A DNA stretch of 64,000 bases from the NCBI GenBank assembly GCA_037951105.1, contig JBAMJV010003334.1, forward strand, positions 40,549 to 104,548, given 5' to 3'. The notes below the pieces were generated by a model. The model worked only from the letters and a program-made list of their open reading frames with translations, was not told where the DNA came from and searched no databases. Each line of letters starts with the position of its first letter. Within the stretch, counting starts at the first letter, position 1. Source of the stretch: Echinarachnius parma (lineage: Eukaryota > Echinodermata > Echinoidea > Clypeasteroida > Echinarachniidae). This document shows positions 1 to 12,200 of the stretch, one piece after another. The translations under genes were made by a program, and so were the position numbers.

Positions 1-85
1 TGATAAATATGAATGAGAAACAACTTTTCGTTATGAAGATATGATCATGAGAAGATATTCAGAAAATTTTACAAAATGGCGCCTA

Positions 86-108
86 GATGACGTCATCAGT
101 CAAGGTCA
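86..108 (+). promoter_or_regulatory. CRE palindrome plus TCAAGGTCA motif (representative unit)
   Basis: Position 86-97 reads GATGACGTCATC, a palindrome containing the full CREB/ATF site TGACGTCA. It is followed at 100-108 by TCAAGGTCA, the extended half-site bound by SF-1/ERR-type nuclear receptors, and then by GGGTTCA, giving a DR1-like spacing. The same bases recur in every unit, including the truncated one. Motif identity is seen; binding is only inferred, and sequence homogenisation alone could keep the motifs. Confidence 0.4.
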
Positions 109-262
109 GGGTTCAAAACCTTATTTTGCTTTGTCCATATGCCTATATATATGTGTGCCAAATTTCAAGGCACTTGATTGAGCCATTTTCAAGTTATCTT
201 GGTAACAAAAAAGTGATTGGAAATAAGAAAAATAAAGAATAATAATAATAACTAGAATTGTA

Positions 263-283
263 ATACTTGTTTAGAACAAGTAT
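263..283. repeat. Perfect 9-bp-stem hairpin in the satellite unit
   Basis: ATACTTGTT and AACAAGTAT pair perfectly around a TAG loop. The hairpin lies next to the AAT tract and just before TAGGTGGGCTG, the motif shared with the 55-bp cassette. It recurs in each unit that contains this region. Confidence 0.7.
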
Positions 284-648
284 AGGTGGGCTGGTCGAAC
301 TAAAATTAAAGACATAATCAAGGGCTCATTTGAGATAGCTTATTGTCTCAGCTACAACATACTCGAAGTTCAGCGTAAACGAAGCTAAAACGAAGAAGAT
401 ATTGGTTGCGAAAGACGGGAATGTAGAATCCAGTTTTGAAAAAAAGTCATGTCCCATAGAGAATACACGCAAAATGTTAAAAAATGACATACCTCCTTAA
501 ATCGCAAAAATACGCCATGATGCCTTTGTCAAAATGAAAAATCGTGATCATCACATTTGTAGAGAATTGTCTCAGATAGAACATATCAAAATTTGGAAGA
601 AAATCGATCAATATTTACAGAGATACAATAAATTTTCCAAAAATATGC

Positions 649-668
649 TGACGTCATAATATGCAAAT
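649..668 (+). promoter_or_regulatory. Second CRE plus octamer motif (representative unit)
   Basis: TGACGTCA at 649-656 is followed five bases later by ATGCAAAT (661-668), the POU/octamer motif. The pair is present in all full units inspected. No TATA box, start site or transcript is evident nearby. Confidence 0.35.
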
Positions 669-1021
669 TGAAATTTTGAGTTCGGAGGCCATTATGATGA
701 CGCCATGAGTTAATTGAGGGTCAAATGAGACATGAAATCATATCTCCGACTCATAATCTATCCAAATATGAAAAAAAACTTGGGAGTTCCCATCCATTCT
801 GAAGAGTTACAATGAATTTTGTATAGGCATGTTTTTGCCCATATATGCTATGTATTACAAGAGCTCGCGCGCACGGACATGTTTCTTGAACGGAAGCTCA
901 TTGCGTTTTTACTAGTCAGAAAAAGGTGAACAAGGTATCAAAATGCTTGGAAAGATGGGCTAAATATGATAACAGAGAAAATTCGGCGATTCTATGTTGC
1001 AAAATGCCAGTACGCGCGAAA

Positions 1022-1164
1022 ACGCGCGCGCATGCGCGTGTGCGCGTTTTTTCGTAAAATGCTTAAAATGGCCTAAAACGTATCCAAAATGAATTTGCGA
1101 CGATTTTGAACATTTTAAAATTTTGCGCGCGCGCTGACGCGCGCACGTACGCATGCGCGCGCGT
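1022..1164. repeat. Paired GC-rich alternating purine-pyrimidine tracts (representative unit)
   Basis: Positions 1022-1047 and 1137-1164 are uninterrupted alternating purine-pyrimidine runs (CGCGCGCATGCGCG type) of 26 and 28 bases in an otherwise AT-rich unit. Such runs favour Z-DNA. The two tracts are also inverted repeats of one another about 90 bp apart, so they can form a cruciform stem. They recur in every unit. Confidence 0.75.
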
Positions 1165-3858
1165 TTTTTGACCTGAAATTGACCGGACGGATATTGACCT
1201 TGATCATGATAAATATGAATGAGAAACAACTTTTCGTTATGAAGATATGATCATGAGAAGATATTCAGAAAATTTTACAAAATGGCGCCTAGATGACGTC
1301 ATCAGTCAAGGTCAGGGTTCAAAACCTTATTTTGCTTTGTCCATATGCCTATATATATGTGTGCCAAATTTCAAGGCACTTGATTGAGCCATTTTCAAGT
1401 TATCTTGGTAACAAAAAAGTGATTGGAAATAAGAAAAATAAAGAATAATAATAATAACTAGAATTGTAATACTTGTTTAGAACAAGTATAGGTGGGCTGG
1501 TCGAACTAAACTTAAAGACATAATCAAGGGCTCATTTGAGATAGCTTATTGTCTCAGCTACAACATACTCGAAGTTCAGCGTAAACGAAGCTAAAACGAA
1601 GAAGATATTGGTCGCGAAAGACGGGAATGTAGAATCCAGTTTTGAAAAAAAGTCATGTCCCATAGAGAATACACGCAAAATGTTAAAAAATGACATGCCT
1701 CCTTAAATCGCAAAAATACGCCATGATGCCTTTGTCAAAATGAAAAATCGTGGTTATTACATTTGTAGAAAATTGTCTGAGCTAGAACATATCAAAATTT
1801 GGAAGAAAATCGATCAATATTTACAGAGATACAATAAATTTTCCAAAAATATGCTGACGTCATAATATGCAAATTGAAATTTTGAGTTCGGAGGCCGTTA
1901 TGATGACGCCATGAGTTAATTGAGGGTCAAATGAGACATGAAATCATATCTCCGACTCATAATCTATCCAAATATGAAAAAAAACTTGGGAGTTCCCATC
2001 CATTCTGAAGAGTTACAATGAATTTTGTATAGGCATGTTTTTGCCCATATATGCTATGTATTACAAGAGCTCGCGCGCACGGACATGTTTCTTGAACGGA
2101 AGCTCATTGCGTTTTTACTAGTCAGAAAAAGGTGAACAAGGTATCAAAATGCTTGGAAAGATGGGCTAAATATGATAACAGAGAAAATTCGGCGATTCTA
2201 TGTTGCAAAATGCCAGTACGCGCGAAAACGCGCGCGCATGCGCGTGTGCGCGTTTTTTCGTAAAATGCTTAAAATGGCCTAAAACGTATCCAAAATGAAT
2301 TTGCGACGATTTTGAACATTTTAAAATTTTGCGCGCGCGCTGACGCGCGCACGTACGCATGCGCGCGCGTTTTTTGACCTGAAATTGACCGGACGGATAT
2401 TGACCTTGATCATGATAAATATGAATGAGAAACAACTTTTCGTTATGAAGATATGATCATGAGAAGATATTCAGAAAATTTTACAAAATGGCGCCTAGAT
2501 GACGTCATCAGTCAAGGTCAGGGTTCAAAACCTTATTTTGCTTTGTCCATATGCCTATATATATGTGTGCCAAATTTCAAGGCACTTGATTGAGCCATTT
2601 TCAAGTTATCTTGGTAACAAAAAAGTGATTGGAAATAAGAAAAATAAAGAATAATAATAATAACTAGAATTGTAATACTTGTTTAGAACAAGTATAGGTG
2701 GGCTGGTCGAACTAAAATTAAAGACATAATCAAGGGCTCATTTGAGATAGCTTATTGTCTCAGCTACAACATACTCGAAGTTCAGCGTAAACGAAGCTAA
2801 AACGAAGAAGATATTGGTCGCGAAAGACGGGAATGTAGAATCCAGTTTTGAAAAAAAGTCATGTCCCATAGAGAATACACGCAAAATGTTAAAAAATGAC
2901 ATGCCTCCTTAAATCGCAAAAATACGCCATGATGCCTTTGTCAAAATGAAAAATCGTGATTATCACATTTGTAGAGAATTGTCTCAGCTAGAACATATCA
3001 AAATTTGGAAGAAAATCGATCAACATTTACAGAGATACAATAAATTTTCCAAAAATATGCTGACGTCATAATATGCAAATTGAAATTTTGAGTTCGGAGG
3101 CCATTATGATGACGCCATGAGTTAATTGAGGGTCAAATGAGACATGAAATCATATCTCCGACTCATAATCTATCCAAATATGAAAAAAAACTTGGGAGTT
3201 CCCATCCATTCTGAAGAGTTACAATGAATTTTGTATAGGCATGTTTTTGCCCATATATGCTATGTATTACAAGAGCTCGCGCGCACGGACATGTTTCTTG
3301 AACGGAAGCTCATTGCGTTTTTACTAGTCAGAAAAAGGTGAACAAGGTATCAAAATGCTTGGAAAGATGGGCTAAATATGATAACAGAGAAAATTCGGCG
3401 ATTCTATGTTGCAAAATGCCAGTACGCGCGAAAACGCGCGCGCATGCGCGTGTGCGCGTTTTTTCGTAAAATGCTTAAAATGGCCTAAAACGTATCCAAA
3501 ATGAATTTGCGACGATTTTGAACATTTTAAAATTTTGCGCGCGCGCTGACGCGCGCACGTACGCATGCGCGCGCGTTTTTTGACCTGAAATTGACCGGAC
3601 GGATATTGACCCTTATCATGATAAATATGAATGAGAAACAACTTTTCGTTATGAAGATATGATCATGAGAAGATATTCAGAAAATTTTACAAAATGGCGC
3701 CTAGATGACGTCATCAGTCAAGGTCAGGGTTCAAAACCTTATTTTGCTTTGTCCATATGCCTATATATATGTGTGCCAAATTTCAAGGCACTTGATTGAG
3801 CCATTTTCAAGTTATCGTGGTAACAAAAAAGTGATTGGAAATAAGAAAAATAAAGAAT

Positions 3859-3987
3859 AAAGGCAATTCTAACGAAATTATGAGGTGGTCTGTATGATGT
3901 ACAGCCCACCTAATAAATAAATAAATAAATAAAGGCAATTCTACCGAAATTATGAGGTGGTCTGTATGATGTACAGCCCACCTAATA
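3859..3987. repeat. 55-bp hairpin cassette, two copies
   Basis: Two copies of a 55-bp module (start AAGGCAATTCTAACGAAATT, end CAGCCCACCTAAT) sit in the AAT/AAAT simple tract of a satellite unit, separated by (AAAT)n. The 3' half folds: AGGTGGTCTGTA pairs with TACAGCCCACCT around TGATG, a 12-bp stem with one mismatch. The second copy has one substitution (CTACCG for CTAACG). The reverse complement shares TAGGTGGGCTG with a site just beyond the insertion point in every unit, which hints at a common origin. Confidence 0.85.
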
Positions 3988-6900
3988 ATAATAATAACTA
4001 GAATTGTAATACTTGTTTAGAACAAGTATAGGTGGGCTGGTCGAACTAAAATTAAAGACATAATCAAGGGCTCATTTGAGATAGCTTATTGTCTCAGCTA
4101 CAACATACTCAAAGTTCAGCGTAAACGAAGCTAAAACGAAGAAGATATTGGTCGCGAAAGACGGGAATGTAGAATCCAGTTTTGAAAAAAAGTCATGTCC
4201 CATAGAGAATACACGCAAAATGTTAAAAAATGACATACCTCCTTAAATCGCAAAAATACGCCATGATGCCTTTGTCAAAATGAAAAATCGTGATCATCAC
4301 ATTTGTAGAGAATTGTCTCAGATAGAACATATCAAAATTTGGAAGAAAATCGATCAATATTTACAGAGATACAATAAATTTTCCAAAAATATGCTGACGT
4401 CATAATATGCAAATTGAAATTTTGAGTTCGGAGGCCATTATGATGACGCCATGAGTTAATTGAGGGTCAAATGAGACATGAAATCATATCTCCGACTCAT
4501 AATCTATCCAAATATGAAAAAAAACTTGGGAGTTCCCATCCATTCTGAAGAGTTACAATGAATTTTGTATAGGCATGTTTTTGCCCATATATGCTATGTA
4601 TTACAAGAGCTCGCGCGCACGGACATGTTTCTTGAACGGAAGCTCATTGCGTTTTTACTAGTCAGAAAAAGGTGAACAAGGTATCAAAATGCTTGGAAAG
4701 ATGGGCTAAATATGATAACAGAGAAAATTCGGCGATTCTATGTTGCAAAATGCCAGTACGCGCGAAAACGCGCGCGCATGCGCGTGTGCGCGTTTTTTCG
4801 TAAAATGCTTAAAATGGCCTAAAACGTATCCAAAATGAATTTGCGACGATTTTGAACATTTTAAAATTTTGCGCGCGCGCTGACGCGCGCACGTACGCAT
4901 GCGCGCGCGTTTTTTGACCTGAAATTGACCGGACGGATATTGACCTTGATCATGATAAATATGAATGAGAAACAACTTTTCGTTATGAAGATATGATCAT
5001 GAGAAGATATTCAGAAAATTTTACAAAATGGCGCCTAGATGACGTCATCAGTCAAGGTCAGGGTTCAAAACCTTATTTTGCTTTGTCCATATGCCTATAT
5101 ATATGTGTGCCAAATTTCAAGGCACTTGATTGAGCCATTTTCAAGTTATCTTGGTAACAAAAAAGTGATTGGAAATAAGAAAAATAAAGAATAATAATAA
5201 TAACTAGAATTGTAATACTTGTTTAGAACAAGTATAGGTGGGCTGGTCGAACTAAAATTAAAGACATAATCAAGGGCTCATTTGAGATAGCTTATTGTCT
5301 CAGCTACAACATACTCGAAGTTCAGCGTAAACGAAGCTAAAACGAAGAAGATATTGGTCGCGAAAGACGGGAATGTAGAATCCAGTTTTGAAAAAAAGTC
5401 ATGTCCCATAGAGAATACACGCAAAATGTTAAAAAATGACATGCCTCCATAAATCGCAAAAATACGCCATGATGCCTTTGTCAAAATGAAAAATCGTGGT
5501 TATTACATTTGTAGAAAATTGTCTGAGCTAGAACATATCAAAATTTGGAAGAAAATCGATCAATATTTACAGAGATACAATAAATTTTCCAAAAATATGC
5601 TGACGTCATAATATGCAAATTGAAATTTTGAGTTCGGAGGCCGTTATGATGACGCCATGAGTTAATTGAGGGTCAAATGAGACATGAAATCATATCTCCG
5701 ACTCATAATCTATCCAAATATGAAAAAAAACTTGGGAGTTCCCATCCATTCTGAAGAGTTACAATGAATTTTGTATAGGCATGTTTTTGCCCATATATGC
5801 TATGTATTACAAGAGCTCGCGCGCACGGACATGTTTCTTGAACGGAAGCTCATTGCGTTTTTACTAGTCAGAAAAAGGTGAACAAGGTATCAAAATGCTT
5901 GGAAAGATGGGCTAAATATGATAACAGAGAAAATTCGGCGATTCTATGTTGCAAAATGCCAGTACGCGCGAAAACGCGCGCGCATGCGCGTGTGCGCGTT
6001 TTTTCGTAAAATGCTTAAAATGGCCTAAAACGTATCCAAAATGAATTTGCGACGATTTTGAACATTTTAAAATTTTGCGCGCGCGCTGACGCGCGCACGT
6101 ACGCATGCGCGCGCGTTTTTTGACCTGAAATTGACCGGACGGATATTGACCTTGATCATGATAAATATGAATGAGAAACAACTTTTCGTTATGAAGATAT
6201 GATCATGAGAAGATATTCAGAAAATTTTACAAAATGGCGCCTAGATGACGTCATCAGTCAAGGTCAGGGTTCAAAACCTTATTTTGCTTTGTCCATATGC
6301 CTATATATATGTGTGCCAAATTTCAAGGCACTTGATTGAGCCATTTTCAAGTTATCTTGGTAACAAAAAAGTGATTGGAAATAAGAAAAATAAAGAATAA
6401 TAATAATAACTAGAATTGTAATACTTGTTTAGAACAAGTATAGGTGGGCTGGTCGAACTAAAATTAAAGACATAATCAAGGGCTCATTTGAGATAGCTTA
6501 TTGTCTCAGCTACAACATACTCGAAGTTCAGCGTAAACGAAGCTAAAACGAAGAAGATATTGGTCGCGAAAGACGGGAATGTAGAATCCAGTTTTGAAAA
6601 AAAGTCATGTCCCATAGAGAATACACGCAAAATGTTAAAAAATGACATGCCTCCTTAAATCGCAAAAATACGCCATGATGCCTTTGTCAAAATGAAAAAT
6701 CGTGATTATCACATTTGTAGAGAATTGTCTCAGCTAGAACATATCAAAATTTGGAAGAAAATCGATCAACATTTACAGAGATACAATAAATTTTCCAAAA
6801 ATATGCTGACGTCATAATATGCAAATTGAAATTTTGAGTTCGGAGGCCATTATGATGACGCCATGAGTTAATTGAGGGTCAAATGAGACATGAAATCATA

Positions 6901-7604
6901 TCTCCGACTCATAATCTATCCAAATATGAAAAAAAACTTGGGAGTTCCCATCCATTCTGAAGAGTTACAATGAATTTTGTATAGGCATGTTTTTGCCCAT
7001 ATATGCTATGTATTACAAGAGCTCGCGCGCACGGACATGTTTCTTGAACGGAAGCTCATTGCGTTTTTACTAGTCAGAAAAAGGTGAACAAGGTATCAAA
7101 ATGCTTGGAAAGATGGGCTAAATATGATAACAGAGAAAATTCGGCGATTCTATGTTGCAAAATGCCAGTACGCGCGAAAACGCGCGCGCATGCGCGTGTG
7201 CGCGTTTTTTCGTAAAATGCTTAAAATGGCCTAAAACGTATCCAAAATGAATTTGCGACGATTTTGAACATTTTAAAATTTTGCGCGCGCGCTGACGCGC
7301 GCACGTACGCATGCGCGCGCGTTTTTTGACCTGAAATTGACCGGACGGATATTGACCCTTATCATGATAAATATGAATGAGAAACAACTTTTCGTTATGA
7401 AGATATGATCATGAGAAGATATTCAGAAAATTTTACAAAATGGCGCCTAGATGACGTCATCAGTCAAGGTCAGGGTTCAAAACCTTATTTTGCTTTGTCC
7501 ATATGCCTATATATATGTGTGCCAAATTTCAAGGCACTTGATTGAGCCATTTTCAAGTTATCGTGGTAACAAAAAAGTGATTGGAAATAAGAAAAATAAA
7601 GAAT

Positions 7605-7733
7605 AAAGGCAATTCTAACGAAATTATGAGGTGGTCTGTATGATGTACAGCCCACCTAATAAATAAATAAATAAATAAAGGCAATTCTAACGAAATTATG
7701 AGGTGGTCTGTATGATGTACAGCCCACCTAATA
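7605..7733. repeat. 55-bp hairpin cassette, two copies
   Basis: Same arrangement and position in the unit as the pair at 3859-3987, one higher-order period (3746 bp) away. The two pairs therefore descend from one insertion event that was amplified with the trimer. Confidence 0.85.
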
Positions 7734-8698
7734 ATAATAATAACTAGAATTGTAATACTTGTTTAGAACAAGTATAGGTGGGCTGGTCGAACTAAAATTA
7801 AAGACATAATCAAGGGCTCATTTGAGATAGCTTATTGTCTCAGCTACAACATACTCGAAGTTCAGCGTAAACGAAGCTAAAACGAAGAAGATATTGGTCG
7901 CGAAAGACGGGAATGTAGAATCCAGTTTTGAAAAAAAGTCATGTCCCATAGAGAATACACGCAAAATGTTAAAAAATGACATACCTCCTTAAATCGCAAA
8001 AATACGCCATGATGCCTTTGTCAAAATGAAAAATCGTGATCATCACATTTGTAGAGAATTGTCTCAGATAGAACATATCAAAATTTGGAAGAAAATCGAT
8101 CAATATTTACAGAGATACAATAAATTTTCCAAAAATATGCTGACGTCATAATATGCAAATTGAAATTTTGAGTTCGGAGGCCATTATGATGACGCCATGA
8201 GTTAATTGAGGGTCAAATGAGACATGAAATCATATCTCCGACTCATAATCTATCCAAATATGAAAAAAAACTTGGGAGTTCCCATCCATTCTGAAGAGTT
8301 ACAATGAATTTTGTATAGGCATGTTTTTGCCCATATATGCTATGTATTACAAGAGCTCGCGCGCACGGACATGTTTCTTGAACGGAAGCTCATTGCGTTT
8401 TTACTAGTCAGAAAAAGGTGAACAAGGTATCAAAATGCTTGGAAAGATGGGCTAAATATGATAACAGAGAAAATTCGGCGATTCTATGTTGCAAAATGCC
8501 AGTACGCGCGAAAACGCGCGCGCATGCGCGTGTGCGCGTTTTTTCGTAAAATGCTTAAAATGGCCTAAAACGTATCCAAAATGAATTTGCGACGATTTTG
8601 AACATTTTAACATTTTGCGCGCGCGCTGACGCGCGCACGTACGCATGCGCGCGCGTTTTTTGACCTGAAATTGACCGGACGGATATTGACCTTGATCA

Positions 8699-9271
8699 TG
8701 ATAAATATGAATGAGAAACAACTTTTCGTTATGAAGATATGATCATGAGAAGATATTCAGAAAATTTTACAAAATGGCGCCTAGATGACGTCATCAGTCA
8801 AGGTCAGGGTTCAAAACCTTATCTATCCAAATATGAAAAAAAAATTGGGAGTTCCCATCCATTCTGAAGAGTTACAATGAATTTTGTATAGGCATGTTTT
8901 TGCCCATATATGCTATGTATTACAAGAGCTCGCGCGCACGGACATGTTTCTTGAACGGAAGCTCATTGCGTTTTTACTAGTCAGAAAAAGGTGAACAAGG
9001 TATCAAAATGCTTGGAAAGATGGGCTAAATATGATAACAGAGAAAATTCGGCGATTCTATGTTGCAAAATGCCAGTGCGCGCGAAAACGCGCGCGCATGC
9101 GCGTGTGCGCGTTTTTTCGTAAAATGCTTAAAATGGCCTAAAACGTATCCAAAATGAATTTGCGACGATTTTGAACATTTTAAAATTTTGCGCGCGCGCT
9201 GACGCGCGCACGTACGCATGCGCGCGCGTTTTTTGACCTGAAATTGACCGGACGGATATTGACCTTGATCA
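8699..9271. repeat. Truncated satellite unit (573 bp)
   Basis: This unit follows the consensus to about 8821 (CAAAACCTTAT) and then jumps to CTATCCAAATATG, about 633 bp further on in a full unit. Only about 2 bp are shared at the join. It separates the left 3746-bp higher-order region from units of the other type, so it is probably a recombination or deletion scar between two differently amplified blocks. Confidence 0.9.
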
Positions 9272-12200
9272 TGATAAATATGAATGAGAAACAACTTTTC
9301 GTTATGAAGATATGATCATGAGAAGATATTCAGAAAATTTTACAAAATGGCGCCTAGATGACGTCATCAGTCAAGGTCAGGGTTCAAAACCTTATTTTGC
9401 TTTGTCCATATGCCTATATATATGTGTGCCAAATTTCAAGGCACTTGATTGAACCATTTTCAAGTTATCGTGGTAACAAAAAAGTGATTGGAAATAAGAA
9501 AAATAAAGAATAACTAGAATTGTAATACTTGTTTAGAACAAGTATAGGTGGGCTGGTCGAACTAAAATTAAAGACATAATCAAGGGCGCATTTGAGATAG
9601 CTTATTGTCTCAGCTACAACATACTCGAAGTTCAGCGTAAACGAAGCTAAAACGAAGAAGATATTGGTCGCGAAAGACGGGAATGTAGAATCCAGTTTTG
9701 AAAAAAAGTCATGTCCCATAGAGAATACACGCAAAATGTTAAAAAATGACATGCCTCCTTAAATCGCAAAAATACGCCATGATGCCTTTGTCAAAATGAA
9801 AAATCGTGATTATCACATTTGTAGAGAATTGTCTCAGCTAGAACATATCAAAATTTGGAAGAAAATCGATCAACATTTACAGAGATACAATCAATTTTCC
9901 AAAAATATGCTGACGTCATAATATGCAAATTGAAATTTTGAGTTCGGAGGCCATTATGATGACGCCATGAGTTAATTGAGGGTCAAATGAGACATGAAAT
10001 CATATCTCCGACTCATAATCTATCCAAATATGAAAAAAAACTTGGGAGTTCCCATCCATTCTGAAGAGTTACAATGAATTTTGTATAGGCATGTTTTTGC
10101 CCATATATGCTATGTATTACAAGAGCTCGCGCGCACGGACATGTTTCTTGAACGGAAGCTCATTGCGTTTTTACTAGTCAGAAAAAGGTGAACAAGGTAT
10201 CAAAATGCTTGGAAAGATAGGCTAAATATGATAACAGAGAAAATTCGGCGATTCTATGTTGCAAAATGCCAGTACGCGCGAAAACGCGCGCGCATGCGCG
10301 TGTGCGCGTTTTTTCGTAAAATGCTTAAAATGGCCTAAAACGTATCCAAAATGAATTTGCGACGATTTTGAACATTTTAAAATTTTGCGCGCGCGCTGAC
10401 GCGCGCACGTACGCATGCGCGCGCGTTTTTTGACCTGAAATTGACCGGACGGATATTGACCTTGATCATGATAAATATGAATGAGAAACAACTTTTCGTT
10501 ATGAAGATATGATCATGAGAAGATATTCAGAAAATTTTACAAAATGGCGCCTAGATGACGTCATCAGTCAAGGTCAGGGTTCAAAACCTTATTTTGCTTT
10601 GTCCATATGCCTATATATATGTGTGCCAAATTTCAAGGCACTTGATTGAGCCATTTTCAAGTTATCTTGGTAACAAAAAAGTGATTGGAAATAAGAAAAA
10701 TAAAGAATAATAATAACTAGAATTGTAATACTTGTTTAGAACAAGTATAGGTGGGCTGGTCGAACTAAAATTAAAGACATAATCAAGGGCTCATTTGAGA
10801 TAGCTTATTGTCTCAGCTACAACATACTCGAAGTTCAGCGTAAACGAAGCTAAAACGAAGAAGATATTGGTCGCGAAAGACGGGAATGTAGAATCCAGTT
10901 TTGAAAAAAAGTCATGTCCCATAGAGAATACACGCAAAATGTTAAAAAATGACATGCCTCCTTAAATCGCAAAAATACGCCATGATGCCTTTGTCAAAAT
11001 GAAAAATCGTGGTTATTACATTTGTAGAAAATTGTCTGAGCTAGAACATATCAAAATTTGGAAGAAAATCGATCAATATTTACAGAGATACAATAAATTT
11101 TCCAAAAATATGCTGACGTCATAATATGCAAATTGAAATTTTGAGTTCGGAGGCCGTTATGATGACGCCATGAGTTAATTGAGGGTCAAATGAGACATGA
11201 AATCATATCTCCGACTCATAATCTATCCAAATATGAAAAAAAACTTGGGAGTTCCCATCCATTCTGAAGAGTTACAATGAATTTTGTATAGGCATGTTTT
11301 TGCCCATATATGCTATGTATTACAAGAGCTCGCGCGCACGGACATGTTTCTTGAACGGAAGCTCATTGCGTTTTTACTAGTCAGAAAAAGGTGAACAAGG
11401 TATCAAAATGCTTGGAAAGATGGGCTAAATATGATAACAGAGAAAATTCGGCGATTCTATGTTGCAAAATGCCAGTACGCGCGAAAACGCGCGCGCATGC
11501 GCGTGTGCGCGTTTTTTCGTAAAATGCTTAAAATGGCCTAAAACGTATCCAAAATGAATTTGCGACGATTTTGAACATTTTAAAATTTTGCGCGCGCGCT
11601 GACGCGCGCACGTACGCATGCGCGCGCGTTTTTTGACCTGAAATTGACCGGACGGATATTGACCTTGATCATGATAAATATGAATGAGAAACAACTTTTC
11701 GTTATGAAGATATGATCATGAGAAGATATTCAGAAAATTTTACAAAATGGCGCCTAGATGACGTCATCAGTCAAGGTCAGGGTTCAAAACCTTATTTTGC
11801 TTTGTCCATATGCCTATATATATGTGTGCCAAATTTCAAGGCACTTGATTGAGCCATTTTCAAGTTATCTTGGTAACAAAAAAGTGATTGGAAATAAGAA
11901 AAATAAAGAATAATAATAATAACTAGAATTGTAATACTTGTTTAGAACAAGTATAGGTGGGCTGGTCGAACTAAAATTAAAGACATAATCAAGGGCTCAT
12001 TTGAGATAGCTTATTGTCTCAGCTACAACATACTCGAAGTTCAGCGTAAACGAAGCTAAAACGAAGAAGATATTGGTCGCGAAAGACGGGAATGTAGAAT
12101 CCAGTTTTGAAAAAAAGTCATGTCCCATAGAGAATACACGCAAAATGTTAAAAAATGACATGCCTCCTTAAATCGCAAAAATACGCCATGATGCCTTTGT

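Larger units (their letters stand above)
1..8698. repeat. Left higher-order repeat, 3746-bp three-unit period
   Basis: Units 1-7 follow an a-b-c pattern. Type a has GATCATCAC and CAGATAGAAC, type b has GGTTATTAC and GTCTGAGCTAG, and type c has GATTATCAC with CAACATTTAC. Each a unit after a c unit (starting 3619 and 7365) carries a 128-bp insertion and is 1334 bp long. The higher-order period is therefore 1206+1206+1334 = 3746 bp, seen from 960 to 4706 to 8452 for one landmark. Units ending near 3618 and 7364 also share the private change GACCCTTATCATG. Repetition of private changes at this spacing shows that trimers, not single units, were amplified. Confidence 0.9.

Noticed and set aside
86..110. 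Hammerhead-like CTGATGA on the minus strand of each satellite unit
   Set aside because: CTGATGA is present because of the GATGACGTCATC palindrome, but the required GAAA and stem arrangement were not found nearby.
263..310. tRNA-derived SINE with a B-box at GGTCGAAC
   Set aside because: The match to the B-box is poor, no A-box lies at the right distance, and no tRNA-like fold was found.
960..1229. An 89-codon minus-strand frame recurring in nearly all satellite units
   Set aside because: It is preserved because the whole unit is homogenised. It spans the GC-rich alternating tracts, giving an Arg/Ala/His-rich low-complexity peptide; one unit is frameshifted and another has its C-terminal part swapped by the inverted patch. 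No family similarity or start context supports translation.
9465..9752. A 95-codon minus-strand frame in the 1197-bp satellite units
   Set aside because: It exists only because the 9-bp change in the AAT tract removes stops. It varies with that tract and shows no signature.
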